Shown here in pieces: positions 1 through 14,167 of a DNA stretch of 64,000 nucleotides. The first letter of the stretch is position 1; every line of letters starts with the position of its first letter. The DNA comes from Cloeon dipterum (Eukaryota > Arthropoda > Insecta > Ephemeroptera > Baetidae). The stretch covers positions 27,018,335 through 27,082,334 of the forward strand of contig NC_088788.1 in assembly GCF_949628265.1 (NCBI RefSeq). The letters run 5' to 3'. Position numbers and translations under genes: made by a program. The notes beneath the pieces were generated by a model. That model was given only the letters and a program-made list of their open reading frames with translations. It was not told the origin of the DNA and searched no databases.

Positions 1-844
1 CAGAATTTTACTTTGTGGCTGAGCTGAGAGTTATTGCCAGCGTTCGAAAAATGGGACATGGCGCGTGTCTTTGAGAGCGGCAATTTGTTTTTACGGATGA
101 AAATCTTACATTTTGCAGCTACATTTCATCCTCTCTGATATAGGATTAGTTCCGAGGATAGAAAACAACAACTGCGCACATGCGAGTGCCATTTTCTCAA
201 TAATAGGAATTTATCTTTGCGCAAGGCAAAATCTTTTAATGTTGAGTATCTGATACTTAATTTACTCTTATTGATGCGTCGATGGATATCTAAGATGCTT
301 CCATACTAACAAGTAAAATAATACACACTTTAATTAGCTTCTAAGGTTCGATAATATACTCAGGACAAAATGTTTCCATGGTGAAGCTATTTTCTGAAGG
401 CAGTTTTGAAACATCGCTCGAAGTTCTGAAAATAGAGTAAAATGCGAAATGGCGTGAGCTACACATGAAAACGAGTTGTAAAGATTGTGTTATCATCTGT
501 TTTGGATCCCACCTGGAGTTATTTTTGGTGCATTCTCGTTAGTAAAAATACTGAATACTCTGTATGATAACAATAGATAAATTAATGCCGCATATAACTG
601 TGAGCATGACAGCGCGAAACAATATTGATCCAGTCGCAGGCATGAGGCGAATTGCGTTGAATAGACTGATTATCAACGCCTCCTTGCAATAATTTTTGGT
701 GTTTATTCTCGTCTAACTCACAGGACATTAATGGTACAAAGAAGCCATACATTTAAATTAAGATGAAAAATGTGCGAAGGTATGAACGAATGTTAACATG
801 CATGAGTGTTGGAGATACACAAAATGCACTTTCCTTTGTTGCCT

Positions 845-850
<6 letters not shown>
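1..850. other. non-coding sequence, left edge
   Basis: AT-rich sequence with no extended reading frame showing coding character, no RNA gene and no recognised mobile element. Nothing specific is seen here. Confidence 0.6.

Positions 851-915
<65 letters not shown>
851..915. repeat. (TA)n microsatellite, about 32 units
   Basis: An uninterrupted run of TA dinucleotides. The apparent Tyr/Ile reading frame across it is an artefact of the repeat. A second, longer TA tract lies at 44298-44380. Confidence 0.98.
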
Positions 916-917
<2 letters not shown>

Positions 918-2625
918 TTAGGTTTTTGCTTTTGTGCGTGTTCTGCAATCTATTGATCATTAGATTGTTAAAGAAACGAATGAATAATTAATTCAACCAT
1001 TGAGTATGTGATTAAAAATACATATAAATATTATTTCTTACCTCATATATATTTACGAAATTCTTGTAAATTATTGCGTTATAACATTAACATTGTAAAT
1101 TAGATGAGTTAACTACTTTCAATGCGCAAATGCTTAATTGAAAGTGAAAAATCGAATTTCCAAATCATCTGAATGACGAACAGGGAGCGGGTGGATGCGC
1201 GCATTGAATTAATAATGGCGTGAGCCAGCGGTGCCTCCGTGTCTATTGTGTGATATGGCGACGCGTGACGGAGCGCGTCTATTTCAAGCCTTGCGCGCCG
1301 GATTGCGTTAATTTGCGTGTTTTGCTCGTGGCTCTCGATTTGCACTGTTGTTGTTCTCGTGTGAGCGCGGCCGAGCGGTAAACAAAGTGCATCCTCGCGG
1401 CCGGAGACGTATATTTCAAGCCAGCTCTCGAAGTGAAGTATCGAAATATTTGCGAAAACCCGAGGGCCACGCTAAATTAAAAATTGCGACCGTTTGCAGT
1501 GAGCGATTTGCTCAATTCCGCAAGCGTGCGCAGCTCATTTACGATGTCATATTATCGTGGATGGTTCTGTTTCAAGCCAAGTAAAAGATCCGCAGGCTCG
1601 TATATCTTGGCGCTGCCAAGAGTGAAGCACTTGAGAAAGCTGTGTATCATTTTCACTTGTATCGCCTGAAAATTAGTCATGACAAGGGATTCCTCAAGAA
1701 TTCTTATCTCCACAGAAAAACAATTTCACGATCTATCATCGATCATATAAAAAATATAAATATAAAAACTGAAATTAAAAAAATAAGTTTATTTAAGCTA
1801 ATAAATCTATCACTACGCACGTGCTCCTGGTCTAAATTTTTTGAAAGAATCCATCAATCTTAAAATATTAAGCAATTGGAACAGCAACTGCAGTAAAACG
1901 CTTTGTGATTTCGAGGATGAGAGCAGAGCATCAAATTATGACATCAACTTATTAAAATATATGTTCAAACGCTAAATGAAAGCAATCTTTGATATCATCA
2001 AACTTTTATAAATAAAAAAATCTGCAAATCATTAGTAAAAACCTATTTTAGTATCAATTGAGTTTTTAAACAAAAACTTGTTTGATACATGCTTTTAAAT
2101 TCTTTTCATAAAATAATTACTTTTAATTTAAGAAATGGGAATGCAATCTTTCCACATTTTTCTTTGGAGAAATAAAGCAAAATAAATTTATCAAGATCAT
2201 AACCACTAAAAATCCTTATAAGTTTTCTATACGCTGACGTTACCGCTTCCATATTAAGTATGTTAAGTTCACTTCCGTTGACTTTTAAATTTACTCCACA
2301 ATTTTCGTATCCAAGTGGTAAAAAAAATTACGAGCTTTTCTAAAATATGCAATCAATTTGTTTGCTTTGGAATGTATATCAAATAAAAATTAATAGTTAT
2401 CACAAAAATAATACCTTAGTTAAGTTCTATAAGAGGATACAAAGCAAGTCCAAATTAGCAACACATAATTTTAGATCCTTTGAGAACTCTTAACAATTAT
2501 AACTGCTAAACTAAATATATACTCTTTTCGCGGACCCTAAGGGATGTGACATTCCTCCTCAGCCGTAATACACCTCTTGGCGCTGGTTAATAGTGCTACG
2601 CGTCTGCTGGCTGCAAACGTGACTC
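916..2625. other. non-coding sequence with one less AT-rich block
   Basis: Mostly AT-rich and featureless. About 1190-1620 is less AT-rich and contains the phrase tatttcaagcc or a close variant three times (near 1280, 1410 and 1568). No open frame with family similarity or splice support was found. Confidence 0.5.
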
Positions 2626-2629
2626 TCGC

Positions 2630-2824
2630 TTAATAGCCTGCCCAGTGCCCAGGAGTCAGTCGAGTGCTTTGTTGACATTCAAGCTCAAAATACCATTGGA
2701 TATCGCCACCTCCGCTCTGCTTGCTCTCACAAACAAGAGAATATTGTCCACACAGGCGGCTACCATCCCAATTTCAACTCACCAAAATGGATTTTGTTGA
2801 AACCGCAAACAACTTTGGAAGAAG
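2630..2824 (+). promoter_or_regulatory. candidate core promoter and orphan first coding exon
   Basis: A TTAATAG element at 2630-2636 lies about 28 bases before an arthropod-type initiator, TCAGTC (2656-2661). About 130 bases later, ATG at 2787 sits in a strong context (aaaATGG). It opens a 12-codon reading frame, MDFVETANNFGR, which ends in phase 2 at a good donor (AAG|gtatgt, exon end 2824). No downstream exon of the right phase was identified. Joined to the IP6K 5' acceptor at 26394 it hits a stop at once, so it is not an in-frame IP6K amino terminus by that route. It may be the first exon of an unseen gene, an upstream-ORF leader, or chance. Confidence 0.3.
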
Positions 2825-5800
2825 GTATGTCCACTTTTATCCTGGTTTGCAGTTGAAAAACCAAGACAAATATTACAATTGTCTTAATTGCCTCTTTCAA
2901 AGACGAACTGCAATATGTGGGCAATAGATTAAGCAGTTCTGTTTATTTGTCAAAATAAAATAAATTTGCTTCAACTGGAAATAAGCCCTAAAATTTATCT
3001 GGTGATTTTTTGTATGACTCCGTTCAAGCAGGCGGGGTAAAATATCCCAAAATCGTAATTTATTTACTATTCAGCTCCATAATTTTGTTTGATCTATCTT
3101 GTGGGGTTTAGTGCACGTATTATATTGAATTGCTGCAAATATTAAACAAATCATTAAACAACTTGCAAATATTCATGACTAGATGATTGCCTAATTTGAG
3201 ACTCAATAAACTGCTAGTTCTGGGTCACGCAAGTGTGCTCTGTATATTTCTCTTGCGATCTCGATTGGTCGCGCGCGATTTGCAGCACGAGGAATAACAG
3301 CATTGGTAAATATTTTGAGACTTGCTTCAAATCCGAAGCTCGTTGGCGCGTGGGTGCCAAACTAATTTGAGCCATCGCTTTTATTTATGTACGAGAGCAG
3401 CAAGACCTGTTTGGACGCAGAGCCCCTAGAGACGAATTTGCTTGGCCACAAACCCAGCTGCTAAAAGTCTACATGCGAGTCATGAACGGGCTTGCGTTTG
3501 AATGAATATTATTTCGTGTTTGGCCATGGCAAACAAACCGTCCACACATATTACTACTCGTAATAATTTTTTAAAGTTGTACAAGCTCTTTTAGCAGCGC
3601 AGGCATCCCTCTAACTAATTGCTCTGACACTTGGCCTGTGAACAGTTCAAACTACAATAATTAAAGGTGTCTTCCGTTAAAAAAGCCTGTCATCAAATTA
3701 CATGTGCCGAGAAATTGCCTTGCTGATTTATGCTTTAAAATGTTTGTGGTGGTTTTGATGAAAAGCAGATCAAAAGTAAAAAATATATAAGATAGTTGTT
3801 TTATGGGCCAAAATATTGATAATTTTTAAACCGGTTTCTTTCATTACGATCCAGGTTAGAATCTCTAGAAACCCAAATTAAAAACAGAAAATATTTTTAC
3901 ATAATAAAAAATTTATAGGTGGTTTATTTGACAAAGCTGTTAATAGTTTCATAATTATGTCATCAAGTTATCTTAACTACTGTAAATATTCAGTCGAAAA
4001 ACTTTTGAAGATTTGATTAAAGCGTTAATGCAACATAATTTTGATAACTAAAACAGTCATGTCATTGTCTATCCTACGCAAGTTGTGTTTCTCAAACAGT
4101 TTTGCGCGTCTTCACCAAAAACAAGATTAAGTTAATCTGCTTAATCTGAATTTCACAATCTAAGATCTAAGTAAACTGAGTTGCAGACGAAAAAAGAGCT
4201 CGGTAAATTGTAGTGCTTAAATTTTGCAACCTGACTCACTTTGTCGCTTTGATTGTCATCCACAATTTTATACCCATTGCCTCATGACTCAAACCAAATC
4301 TTATCTTCTTTTGCAAGCTAAAGTATACAAAAACAACAGCTTTTCCGCGCGTGTGCAGTCACTAAGGTGCGGGCGTACAGAACACGACGGCAATAAGGCT
4401 CGTATATAATTTGTCCTTTTTATTGTTCACCCAGCAGTGACGTTAGATTAATGCGGTCGCTCTTGCAAGAATCGTCGTTACAATAATTGCTAGCGTCGTG
4501 TAAATCTCGGCGCAAAGTGCGCTTCGAGCGGAATATTTATCGCATTTCAGCTGGCTCTCGAGTGCGATGCTTTGTTTAACGACATCGTGCACGAAATAAG
4601 CGCTACGTGCGAATATATCCGCACTAGAATTAACCTCGGCGAGCTCGTGAAACTAATTAACAATTGCTCAGGCGCGAATATTCAGACGGCGATCCATCAT
4701 CGTTAAAACCGGCGGATGGTGGAATCCATTTTCGTGTGAACATCCGTCTAGACGCCAGGCATTTTCAGAGCTAATTAGAGGATAAATATTTGGCAAGGGT
4801 TGAATTAAACAGCAGACGATGAAATTCGTTTGTCATTTCAAATGGTTAATGACGCGTTTTCACAAAAATAATTTCCCATTCATTATTTTTGAAAAAAATA
4901 AAAAATTGCAGTGCAAACTTTCTGATTTCCTAAAATTAATAGCAATCATATGAATCAGCGGTTCAATTTTAGTACCGCAGCATAGGATTTTAGAAAAAAA
5001 GTCATAATAGTTGAAGAATAGCCAAAAGAGGAAAAAAGTTGAATGCAGATTTTCTGTGTATGATGATTCATTCCAATGACATTCGATTTCAATATCCAAA
5101 GATATCTCTATCTGGATTCTTTATAATAGAATTTCTTACATTGGGATACCATGAATTCTATTTACAATCATTCATTGTATTTGTTAATGACCAAACCAAC
5201 CTGAAATAACATGCCATTTTCAAGATTAATTCAGTGACCTGCACAAGGTCACAACCAGCTAATTTTAGCCTAATGCGTGTGAGCTATGTTTTTTATCCTC
5301 TTCTTATGACGCCGCTCCTCTTTTTCCCGGCCGCGGCTGCATTAAATTTATCTTTTAAGAACACATATTCATCCTCGGTTGACTTTTACGTTGGCTGCGT
5401 CCAATAATATTATCTCATTTTTGCGTACGTGCCCGCGGCTAGGTACACGAGGGCGAAACGAGCGATCCGTTTGCGATGCAAATCGAGCGCTGCCCGAAAT
5501 ACTACATAAATTTCAGCCGGCGCTCGCTTTCGAGCGAATTTCACGTGCGTCAGCCTCTCGTCGCTGGCCACAAAGGTGTGTACGTAACTACGTAATTCAC
5601 CGGCACACGGCGCAAATTATTCAAAACAGCCAGCGTTAGGCGCGCGCGCACACAACAGTCTGTTTGGTTTGCTGAATGATTGTGTGCGTCGGAGAAAAAA
5701 TGGATTGCCGCCAAAGAATTGTACGTAAAGCCCAACCCGTAGCTCTGAATATTGAGTCATTAGTGTGGCCAGCTGATTAGTTGAGCTGCGGTGTGGAATT

Positions 5801-8800
5801 AGTGGCTGACATGAAAAGTCAATATCTGCGCCTTAGTTTCCATTTTTGTTTTCTAGCAGAGATGGATTAAGGCTAATTTTTTTCATTCCCATCTGGCAGC
5901 TGCGAAAATCACTGAAGTCAAAAAGCTATTCTAACGAAAGTATATATACAAAATGCATTTTTTTATAATTCCTTTTTTATAATATCAGCGCATTAGTTGG
6001 ACAGAAAATTTGTATATTTTAAATTTAGCGAAACGCTCAGATTTAAGAGCTTGAAATGTTGCCACAACTTATTACAACTCCTTTGAAGATTTCGAAAAAC
6101 TTGGTGAGATTAATTAATTAATATTGTTGCTACATTCGAAGTAGACTTAACCTCCTTTTTAATAATTAGCAATAGATGAACTCACTATTCTAGCTCATTT
6201 TTTTAGCGCAGGGTGTTCAACTTGCAGTGAAAAGCCGGAGATGCTGCGAGTAGGCTGAAATAGATTTTGCGCCTGCCAAAAGCGTCGCCAAGCAAACACA
6301 AAAGCCTTTGAGCTCGGCGCTGCTATCTTTCACGCGACGGGGCCGACACCCTATCTCTCCCTTAAAATTAGTGAATTTTATGGCCGGCCATTGCTTATTA
6401 GATCAGCTTGCTTGGTTTCCCAGTGCGACGATTAAATTAGCTTTTGTCTGCGTCACTCGCTTTCGCTCGAATCAACAGACCGATCAGCCTAATGACATCA
6501 TTGCGTTTTCAGTCCCACGCAAATGTCACTCGATTATTTTTGAAATCATATGAGTCGCATTTGTTGGTTGAAACTCGAGGCTTTGATTTGTATGTGCGCA
6601 GATAGAGAGCTAGGATGGTTTGCGATGGCGGCGATTGATCCACGAAAGGGTGTCATTATTCATCCACCGCGCTCTGAGCTAATTTCCGTGACAGCCAGTC
6701 AGAAATTTTCAATGACGTCAATAGAGGAGCTAATTTTTCTCATGTCCGCGTTTTGCTTCCTTTTTTACTGCATTTTTCCCCAACAAAATAGACTAGCAAT
6801 TAAACGATTAGAGGGCCTCATTAAAATTCGTCTTGTTTCACATTTGATTCTCTTGAGAGCGCATGTATAATTTTTTTGTTAATTTGTTGGGATAATTTAA
6901 TATTAAATTAATAAAATGAGCACCAGACTACATCAGACTTGCATAAAGTGAATCATTATTCCCAAAAATGTGGTCGGGTGAAACCTTATATTGCAATAAA
7001 AATCATAATTTCACTTTATTATTTTCTTGGAGATTACGACTTTCTTTGAGATATTCCATTTCAAATCCTGTAATTTGAAGTGCTGCCAGGAGCCGTAAAA
7101 TCTTAAGAAATTTCGCATCAAACGAGAATCCCCAACCGGCTGCAGCACATTGTTTTCTTCAAACGACTCTAAATTATACAACGTTTCACACTAAAAGCTA
7201 CATCTCGTTCGCGTGCACTCGCGGGAGCAAAGAAATTTATGTAATCCGGCCAGAGTTATCCGCTCCGGCAAGCGACACAAACTTCCACACTTAAATCGTT
7301 GTGCCAACTCGGCGTAACTTTAGCCTCACTTCTCACTTCCCCGAGCGTCGCGTAATGACACTTGCTAATGCCGTGTCACCAGATATTGCATATTAAATTG
7401 TGAAATTGCCAGCACCCCCATTAGACAGCAAGCTGAAGCGATTCGTATCATTATTCGTGTCCATCGGCCGTTGTTCCGCCTTCGCAGTGGATTGTGCGAT
7501 TGTTCGTGCACATGCTCAGCAGGTTATTTCCCAATCGCCTTTTATGTGAGCCGAGGCTAAGCGTGCAGAGCTGCTGGCTGATAACGAACGCAGGGCTGTA
7601 AATAAATGCAAGTTTTTCTTGACGGTATATCCTTGTAACCATGCTAAAAAAAGTGAACAGATAATCGCTGAATATATATGACGTTAATATGGAAATTTTG
7701 ATGCAGCAAATTGAGACAAAAATAGTTACACGAGTAACAGGAAAAATTTGTTCTATCATACTTGTCCTGCGTGCTTTGTATTTTAAAGTTCAGCTTAATT
7801 GAAGACCAATTTGTATCTGGAGATCTCACAGTTTTCGCAATTGAAAGCAAAACTCTTTCAAAACTGACTCAACAATTTTAGGGTTTTATCTCTCAGTTTT
7901 GTTTTGCTTTTAGCCTCGCGCGAGAATGTGATTACATTGATTCATAGCTGGAGAGAGCCGCTTTTGTTTGTCAACACTAGCTCCTGCTGACCTAGCCAAG
8001 GCGGCGTGTAAATGTTTCCGCTTCGTCAGCGACTGTCCTTCCTGCTCACAATAAGTCAATTAGCCTTTCTATGTTATGCAACGTGCAAATCGCTTGACGC
8101 AAGCCGGTTGCATAACTACTCATTCGCGAGCGAAATAATGGCGATGGGATCTTTGCACATCTCCGCGAATGCGCGACTCTTTTTACAATACCTTCTTACA
8201 ATTAGTTAATTGGTCTATTCTCAGCAGCCTGCGCGTGTTTTCGTCTTTAAAGGCTCAATCTCAACTTCATTATTCGTGTTTCAGCATCAGCACACATAAT
8301 ATGCATATATAACAGATATTTCTCTCTTGTGTAATTGGAAAATAAAAGCTTTAGTATATATAACTCGAGTGGTTATATTTTTTAATAATCTCACGTTATT
8401 TCTATTTTGTGAAATTCCATTTAACTGGTCGCAAAGGAAAACTATAAATACACTCAGTCAAAAAGAAATATTAACTGTGGGAATAAACATTTTTCTCTGA
8501 AAGCAAATTCAACAAGAATAATAATTTCTAGAAGCACGCTATTACCATATTCATTTGATGTTTATTATTCTGAAATGATGGCAATTAACAGGACCATTAA
8601 TGGTGGGTATTTTTACACCTGGGAAACATATATTCTATGATTGACTCCTGAAAAAATCCCGAAAAAATGATAGACAGATGGAATCAATCAAATTATTGGG
8701 AAAGGCTTTAAAAACAACCAGGCCATTTAAAAATACATTATTTATGAAAATAAAAATTATTACAAATATCACTTTTAAACCAGCGAGTATTTTAATTAAA

Positions 8801-9060
8801 ACGGACTTGTAGGAAAGCAGAAATGTAGGTCATTTTGTATGGATTTTTCTTCTATATTCACCCACATAGCTATATCATGTATAAATTGTAAACAAGTTTC
8901 TCGAATTAAAAAAGGAAATACTTTAGGTGTTTACCACGCGAGAAAGTTTTCAGTTTTCCCCTATTTTTTTACAGCAGAAAAAGTAATAATTTTTCACAAC
9001 CCCAAAAGGCCTCAAAATCAATGATTGGTGGCTGAAAAAACAGTCTGATACCGTTCACGT
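2825..9060. other. non-coding sequence
   Basis: A long stretch with no supported exon. Short reading frames on both strands lack conserved motifs and splice partners. Less AT-rich patches occur near 4400-4800, 5280-5760 and 6200-6700. They could be regulatory, but nothing in the sequence shows this. Confidence 0.5.
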
Positions 9061-9600
9061 ACTTTGCGTCATCGCCATATTGCGCAATGCAGCACGTTAC
9101 ACTACCCACGAGGGTGCTGGTTTATCATTGCGCGGGGCGCGAGAGTTTGCATTCGTATGAGGAAAAGGCAACATGCACGCGAGTGTTTGTCTAGTGGATG
9201 TTTGTCGCCGGTGACTGGTGCTGGTGGGCCGCGTTCGGTCGGGGGTGTTTGCCCTGGGCGGCTCGGCCGGGGGTAGCTTAGCACGCTTGCAACCGGCGGG
9301 CCTACCCCAGAGCGCCGTTGTCTTGGTCTAGCGCGCGATCAATGAGCGAATTCCGCAGCGTGTGAATGGTTCCTGTGCTTTCATTCTTGGAATTCGTTCC
9401 CCCACCACCGGTCATAGCTATGCTATGCGGTTTGCATCCCGCGTGGGCGCGAGTAATGGGATGGGGATGGGGTTGCTGCTGGCTGCAGATGACACACGAA
9501 GCCGCAGCTTTTTGCGCAGTTGCCTGCCGCGGGAAATTCGCTGAAAACGCGCTGATTCTATGGAAACGATATGTTGTTTGAGATGGGCTGTCAGCCTGCG
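9060..9600. other. GC-rich island, function unknown
   Basis: Strikingly GC-rich relative to its surroundings, with many CpGs. It includes a potential hairpin at about 9269-9308, where GGGGTAG pairs with CTACCCC. Open frames run on both strands, as expected from composition alone, and none shows a recognised domain. It could be a promoter or CpG island, or a structured RNA. Confidence 0.35.
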
Positions 9601-9884
9601 ACGCGCATTCCGCGCTTCTGATTAACGCGAGTCGTGAGTAAGATAAATTAAGGCTAAAATCGTTCTACGTGAAGAGCATAAGCATTGCGTCCTACAGACA
9701 ACAACCTACAGTGAAAAATTACGATTCTAATTTCGCTGAAGCTATAATACAGAGAAGCCTTTTGTTTGTGAATAAATTCAATTTTTATTACTTTCCTTGT
9801 TGCAAAATTACGACCATCGCGGCATGAATTCTTAGAATGTTGACAATTAAGTTCTCTTTATGGAAGATTCGGGATCAGAGGTCT

Positions 9885-10115
9885 CAGCCAGCCGCGCTGC
9901 GCCGCGCCAGCCGGCAAATTTTGGGTCGCATGGGCAGCCGCCAGCCGCTGTGAATCTGGCTAAGCTGCGCCAGCCACCGGTGAAAAAGGGTTGAAAATTA
10001 AAGAGTGCACAAGAAAAATATTTCTTCTGACCTTTCGGACCGTTAGCACTATCAAACTTCACGTTTAAATACTGTCAGCCGCGCCAGCCGCCAGCCACAA
10101 GTGAAAATGGCCAAC
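9885..10115. repeat. degenerate CAGCC-rich minisatellite-like patch
   Basis: The unit CGCCAGCC and close variants (GCCGCCAGCC, GCGCCAGCC, GCCAGCCA) recur irregularly at about 9885-9980 and again at about 10075-10105, separated by ordinary AT-rich sequence. It looks like a decayed tandem repeat. Confidence 0.45.
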
Positions 10116-10209
10116 CGCCACCTTAAATCTCGCGGTTGAGACCTCCATTCGGGATATTTGTGTAAATAAGTAGTACAAATTAGCATGAGAAAAAAATAAG
10201 TCAACAACA

Positions 10210-10640
10210 GCCCGTTGGCTCGCATTGTTAAGGCACTCTCAGGAGTGTCAAAGCAATGTGAGGTATTTGAGCAGTTCGGAGATCTAATACTGGCTACCCA
10301 ATGTCAGAGATGGCAAAAAGTGGTTAGTTCAGTGACTCGAAATGCTCAAATTGCTCAACGGGCTGGGAGGCGCACCGGCGCCGACTCGCTACTTGCTGGT
10401 TTGCACCTTTCCAGCATGCGTGATTTGGCTTCACGGGACGAATGTCTAGCGTTTCAATGTAGTCCTCGGTGCGGAGGCAAGTGGCCCTTCAGTGGGCTGG
10501 GTCCCTGTACGACCTGGTGCGCCCATGTTATCCGTTCGCGGTATTATTGGGACCCAGGTTTCAGCATTCGTGCTAGTGCAGTGCGCGCCCTTCCCGGTAC
10601 TCCGGTCCTCGGACAGGGATAAAAAGAGCAAAAAAACATT
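10210..10640 (+). mobile_element. retroposon-like repeat, copy A (SINE-like)
   Basis: This block of about 430 bases is repeated in degenerate form at 14168-14550 and in inverted, 5'-truncated form at 14625-14940. Its head (GTTGGCTCGCATTGTTAAGG) resembles the D-arm/A-box region of a tRNA. A weaker B-box-like string (gttcggagatct) follows about 60 bases on. The 3' end is an A-rich tail (aaaaagagcaaaaaaac). A tRNA-like head, an A-rich tail and a 5'-truncated copy are typical of SINEs. The tRNA resemblance is an inference by eye. The apparent open frames are not genes. Confidence 0.6.
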
Positions 10641-13600
10641 TATTTATCTTGAAAAAAGAAACAGCACCAAGTTTTTAAAACAAATGTATATTTATTCCTA
10701 TTTTTAGATTTTTAATTTTTATTTTTATTTTAACAAGGCAGCTCAAAGCCGAAAATTAATAGGACGATTTTCCTGAAAAGAAAAAATATATTGCGCAAGA
10801 CCGAATATGAATATTAGATTGGAAACATTCGATGTTTTTATTTGAAATTCTCTGAATTATGCACCAAATCGATGGTGAAAGCAATGACCTGTTCCATTCC
10901 CACTTTGATCGCATTAACCTAACAATTTACCAAAAGAACAATCGGAATAATTAGATATCAATTAAAGCGCAGCTCAAGAGTAGAAACGAGCATGATCTTT
11001 TATGCAAGTTAGTAATGCTCAGAAATTTTAAACAGCCAGCAAAACTTTTTCCTTTGGCTAAATTTGCATGTTGTTGGTATCTGCGCGCGTGTGTGTTCTT
11101 TCCAGTTAGCAGGGTGAGCGAGTACATACAGTCGATCGTAATTGGAAATCTATCGAGCGCCCGACGAATGGGCTCAAGAATAAATATTTACGAGCGGGAA
11201 GTAGACGCCCGCCAGTAAGAACGCGTGTCGCTGGACACAATGTCGAATTTTAAATTATTAAATGGAAATTATCTTGGTGGGCAGTAAAGTATCCTCTCCT
11301 TTGAACAGACTGACGTCAATATTCCAGCAGTGTCTTGATTCTCTTCTGTGTCCGCCCGCTGCGCTTAACTGGCACAAATACATCAATCAGTCGCGCAGCC
11401 TGAGGCTTGTCGTTCAATTGTTGCCGATTATTCGGTTTATTGACACCGATTCTGCCTGCTGGGCACCTAGATAGACCATCTCAATTTCAGTAGGCCAAAC
11501 AGATGAGTTCGTAAAATACGAAACAATTCTAAGTGGTGCTCCTCGGTATCTAATACCAATCGGAGAATAATTTTTTCCGCAAATTAGTTGCTTTCATATT
11601 TAAATGAATTTCTACTTCGGCTACTTTGGAAGAAAAATGGATTGTACGGTGTAATGGTCCCGCATGAAAAATTTCCCTTTAATTGTAATTACGCACTACA
11701 CAACAATACACAACAGCAAAATACCTCATTGTAGACCGAGGCCGCTTTATCAAGGAGATGATCTTATTTTAATTTTTGTATACAGACTTCCGCAAAAATT
11801 TGTTCTTGATTTTATCGTATAAATCATATAAATTATATTAATGACTTTACCCTGCTTACGTTTTGAGACATTAACGCGGCAGAAAATTTAAGGTGGAAAA
11901 TAAAACACTTTGCGTGGAAAATATTATCAGCAAAGTGTTTTTAATGAAGGTCACTTGGGTAAATTGAGTGCATGTCTTTTTACTAGCCATACAGTTCATA
12001 AAGGGGAAAGAACTTCGGCAGAGAACTTCGTAATTTATTCTCACACAGCTTTAGGTAAGCATTTAAAAATATAATATCTTGTCCAATGCCTAATTAATTG
12101 GAGGTATCTTTTAAATTTTTTATTTCAGTTTTATGAGTTTTATATGAACAAGTTGTTCAGCGTGTATTGTCAAGTATATACTTACTGAGGAATGCCGACA
12201 ATAAGTGTATGTAACTGTTAAAAATCATTTGTAAAACATTAAGTGTTTAACTCAACCAACTCAAGTTTATGTTTCACAATTTTAAAGTCAGAAAATTTTT
12301 TAAGGTCTAAAATTTTGTTTCTAAAACACGTATAGGCTCTTACTTCCGCATCACTAACAAGGTGAGAGAAACAAAAGGCGATGCGGTGCAAGCTGAACAA
12401 AAGCAGATATTATAGCAGTCTGTTTGCACACTTTGCGTTTCTCGCCAACAATATTTGCACTTCTGTGCGTGTCACATTTTTCGTATGTTCTGCTTTCTTG
12501 TTTTCAGTCTCGGCGGTGGCAGAAGGGGTTTGCTCAGCAGGGCTCATTAAAAGTAATTGTTATCGCAGATTCATTCGAACGGCTGCGCGGCTGGAGCAAA
12601 CAAACAATCGGCCCCGAGTGCCGCAAACACACAGCTCGCTCTTGGAAATTAAACGTCATTAATTATGGTGCGCCGCAACTCGGATGCTTTACAGCACATT
12701 ATATCCATAGGAAACTTCTTATCGCGCTAACAGCTCTCAGTTGAGCGCGCAGAAAGTTTTATTCTGCAGCTCGTTTGCGTCTTCACACTCAACCCTGCAA
12801 GCCACCAATTTTTATGGAGTCATGAAAATAGACCCCTCAACAATAATTATTATTTGAAAATGCTGAACGTAGCCTGATCAGTTTTCCCCCATTTCCGATG
12901 AATTGTGAAATACTTTTCCTCATCACACCAAACTCAATATCTGGGGTTGCTTAAATTGAACAACCTGTTTCAAATTTTTAAATTTTCTGACTTAAACTAA
13001 TAAAAAAATGTTTAAATTATGTATGGCCGTAAAATTTTTTTGCTTCGACATTGATATATATTTCCAAACTAACCCTTGAAAATAGACTCTTTGAGATAAT
13101 ATACTATTTTATTTAAATGATGTTAAAGAGTTGAATAATATACAAAAATAGGGAAACGGAGAATTTTGTTTGCCGTGACGGCTATTTTCCTCAAGAGAAA
13201 AGATGTTCACATTTAATTTTCCTGCTAATAATGCATCAACTTTTTTAAATAGTTTTAAAATAAATTAAATTGAATAATCCTTTAAAAAAACAATAAATTT
13301 AAAGACTATAAGTTCCAACTACATTGCAAAGCCAACCTCTGGCAAAAATACTTGAAATGAAGCAAAATTTGCGGTTCTCCACAGCTAGAGAGGTTTTAAC
13401 GCTTTACATGGTGCTCACATTATGGTTCCATATCAATTTGACATTCTAAATAACACCTTAATACAATTATGGAGCATTGTTCCCATGCAACTTATCAGAG
13501 TATTGGAGCAAACATGGATATTATTTTCCAGCCTCTCTGTGGAGAGCAAGATTTTGGTTGCGTTCTAGAAAAATCTGAAGCGGTGCGAGTGTTAAAGATT

Positions 13601-14167
13601 CGACCCACCACTGGAATTGATAAACGCTCAAATATGAGTCGGCTTTTTGATCTCTAGACACTTCTGTCGAACTGATCTTTTCTTTCTGTTAGGGAGGATT
13701 TCTTAAAGCTTTTTGTGTAACAGGAAATTTCATTTAACATTGTATACGTAATAACGTTATTTCTTGAGGAAAATTTACTCAACGTCCCTTAAAATATGGT
13801 ATCTACAAATTCACCGTCCATTTTTCATAGGGAGCATGATAACAGCTTTTAAAGCTATTATGTCATATATAAGTTCGAGAAGATTCGTCTTTGGAAGCTT
13901 ACTGGAAGCTCTGCACGCAAAAAGAAATAGCTTTCGCACGGCGTGCTGTCAAAAACTATTATTGAAAAGATGGCTATTATTTCGTATATATCGCAAAACA
14001 AGCGCATTTCCCATAATTTTAAGTCTGCCACAGTTTGCTGCAAATTTATTTTAAGTAGTTGACAGTGAAATATTTTAAAATTTCTTCAACCTGAAAGTAG
14101 TAGTTGCAGCCTTAACTTGTAAAAAGACATAAAAAGTTCAATAAAATTGATTTTTGCTTTGAGAACC
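10641..14167. other. non-coding sequence between repeat copies
   Basis: AT-rich, with a less AT-rich patch at about 12380-12760 and no supported exon, RNA gene or mobile-element protein. Confidence 0.5.

Noticed and set aside
806-991. Tyr/Ile-repeat open frame
   Set aside because: It is the translation of a TA microsatellite.
10215-10622. 135-residue open frame on the + strand
   Set aside because: It lies wholly in a repeated, diverged retroposon-like element. The other copies do not keep the frame and no protein motif is seen.
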